32,815 nt of DNA from an uncultured Prolixibacteraceae bacterium (lineage in GTDB: Bacteria; Bacteroidota; Bacteroidia; Bacteroidales; Prolixibacteraceae). The translations under genes and the position numbers were made by a program. Below are positions 32,239 through 32,815 of the stretch, piece by piece. The notes below the pieces were generated by a model, which worked only from the letters and a program-made list of their open reading frames with translations, was not told the DNA's origin and did not search any database. The stretch covers positions 1-32,815 of the forward strand of contig CAJXZG010000064.1 in NCBI GenBank assembly GCA_913063265.1, in the 5' to 3' direction. Each line of letters begins with the position of its first letter. The stretch's first letter is position 1.

Positions 32239-32583
32239 TTAATAAACCGGTTTTATTCCATTTTGATACAAAACTCCACTGGCCCGAAAAATTGAAAATG
32301 GAGATTCCAGTAAAATAATTCCAATTTCTTTGGCAAGTTCAATCATTTCTTGCGTTGCTTTTTTATTTCGGCATAAAAGTACCACTGGAATATCAGCCAT
32401 TTCTACTGTTCTGATTAACTGAAGGTTGGCCAAACCGGTAATTAAAACAAGCATATGGTTTTCCAGGGTAAGCACATCGCTCATAAAATCAGAACTAAAA
32501 GCCCTTTCAATCTGAATTGGATCCTTAGGATCTCCAACTACAATTTTTGCTTCTGTTAATTCAGCTAAATCCGAAATATTCAC
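32239..32583 (-). CDS. DRTGG-like domain protein, upstream copy
   Basis: 114 aa. The sequence shares the layout of the DRTGG protein at 30135-30470: MNISDLAELTEAKIVVGD, AFSSDFMSDVLTLENHMLVLITGLANLQLIRTVEMADIPVVLLCRNKKATQEM. Motif SSDFMSDVL corresponds to SDLLSDVM there. It is a small ligand-binding or interaction domain without catalytic residues. The start at ATG 32583 lies about 45 bp after the promoter -7 box, making it the first gene of the hydrogenase operon; it is 4 bp from the RsbT-like gene. Confidence 0.72.
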   Translation of the reverse strand: MNISDLAELTEAKIVVGDPKDPIQIERAFSSDFMSDVLTLENHMLVLITGLANLQLIRTVEMADIPVVLLCRNKKATQEMIELAKEIGIILLESPFSIFRASGVLYQNGIKPVY

Positions 32584-32630
32584 AATAAAGTTTTTAGTTT
32601 ATTCAAATTGGATAACCCACTAATATTAGG

Positions 32631-32666
32631 CAAAGATAGTGTTACTGAATTTTACAGTTGCAAAAA
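32631..32666 (-). promoter_or_regulatory. Promoter of the hydrogenase operon
   Basis: TTTTTG (complement of 32661-32666) and TATCTTTG (complement of 32631-32638) are 22 bp apart, a strong match to the Bacteroidota -33/-7 promoter. The predicted leader is about 40 nt. No obvious operator-like repeat overlaps it. Confidence 0.7.
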
Positions 32667-32815
32667 TAAATCACTTATTGAGCATTTTTTTAACAATAAA
32701 GAAAATTCTTGAAGTTGACTATCCCCGTGGCAGAGCCAAGGGGTATTACGCCTCCCGATAACTATCGGGATTATTTCAGCTAAATCGCTGAAAATCGAAT
32801 TTTCTTTATTTCACC
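32667..32815. repeat. Palindromic element cluster at the right edge
   Basis: ATCCCCGTGG-CAGAG-CCAAGGGGTAT (imperfect, 32721-32746), TCCCGATAACTATCGGGA (32753-32770) and TTCAGC-TAAATC-GCTGAA (32775-32792) follow one another upstream of the hydrogenase operon. The middle one is the reverse complement of the palindrome at 11949-11966. No gene is visible before the edge. Confidence 0.6.

Overview
The window looks like chromosomal DNA from an anaerobic or fermentative member of the Bacteroidota. The low GC content, the -7 boxes of the form TAnnTTTG, the many Sec, lipoprotein and Tat-like leaders on carbohydrate-active enzymes, and the dispersed palindromes typical of this phylum all fit. A plant- or alga-polymer-degrading genus of Marinilabiliales/Prolixibacteraceae is my guess, but no rRNA or marker gene here proves it. 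I see no tRNA, rRNA or CRISPR array.

Region 1 (1-16190, all minus strand) is a sugar-catabolic island. Read from its promoter leftwards it encodes an exported clan-A-like glycosidase, a GntR/FCD regulator, an ACS-type MFS transporter, a TIM-barrel sugar isomerase/epimerase, an RpiB/LacAB-type isomerase, a lipoprotein glycosidase (DUF5060), DhaK and DhaL, a second TIM-barrel isomerase, a Tat-type FAD oxidoreductase, a small DUF559 nuclease, an exported DUF1593 nucleoside-hydrolase-like protein, and a very large DUF5060 glycosidase that runs off the left edge. The DhaK/DhaL plus RpiB-like pair suggests phosphorylation and isomerisation of a short ketose such as erythrulose. Two near-identical inverted repeats (16242-16264 and 2771-2790) are candidate operators for the GntR regulator; the first lies inside a good promoter. 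Most intergenic gaps hold palindromic elements of different families.

Region 2 (16387-19434, plus) is housekeeping: YbbR/CdaR-like protein, dephospho-CoA kinase (coaE), a TerB/DnaJ-type protein and a MOSC protein. Region 3 (19547-23300, plus) is a second small catabolic group: class III aminotransferase, FGGY sugar kinase and class II aldolase, the last two overlapping by 4 bp.

Region 4 (23529-32583, minus) is an [FeFe]-hydrogenase locus. Transcription probably starts at a strong consensus promoter (32631-32666) and passes DRTGG protein, RsbT-like ATPase, HydS-like hydrogenase with a degenerate H-cluster site, second DRTGG protein, REP-associated transposase (RAYT), PHP phosphoesterase, stand-alone GHKL ATPase, small ferredoxin, then HydB, HydA and HydC of a trimeric, probably electron-bifurcating hydrogenase. 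The first part looks like a redox or H2 sensing and signalling module feeding the catalytic enzyme. The RAYT has inserted in this operon, and a pair of its likely REP palindromes is now translated in frame as the N-terminus of the PHP protein. A second copy of the same palindrome pair lies at 12137-12200.
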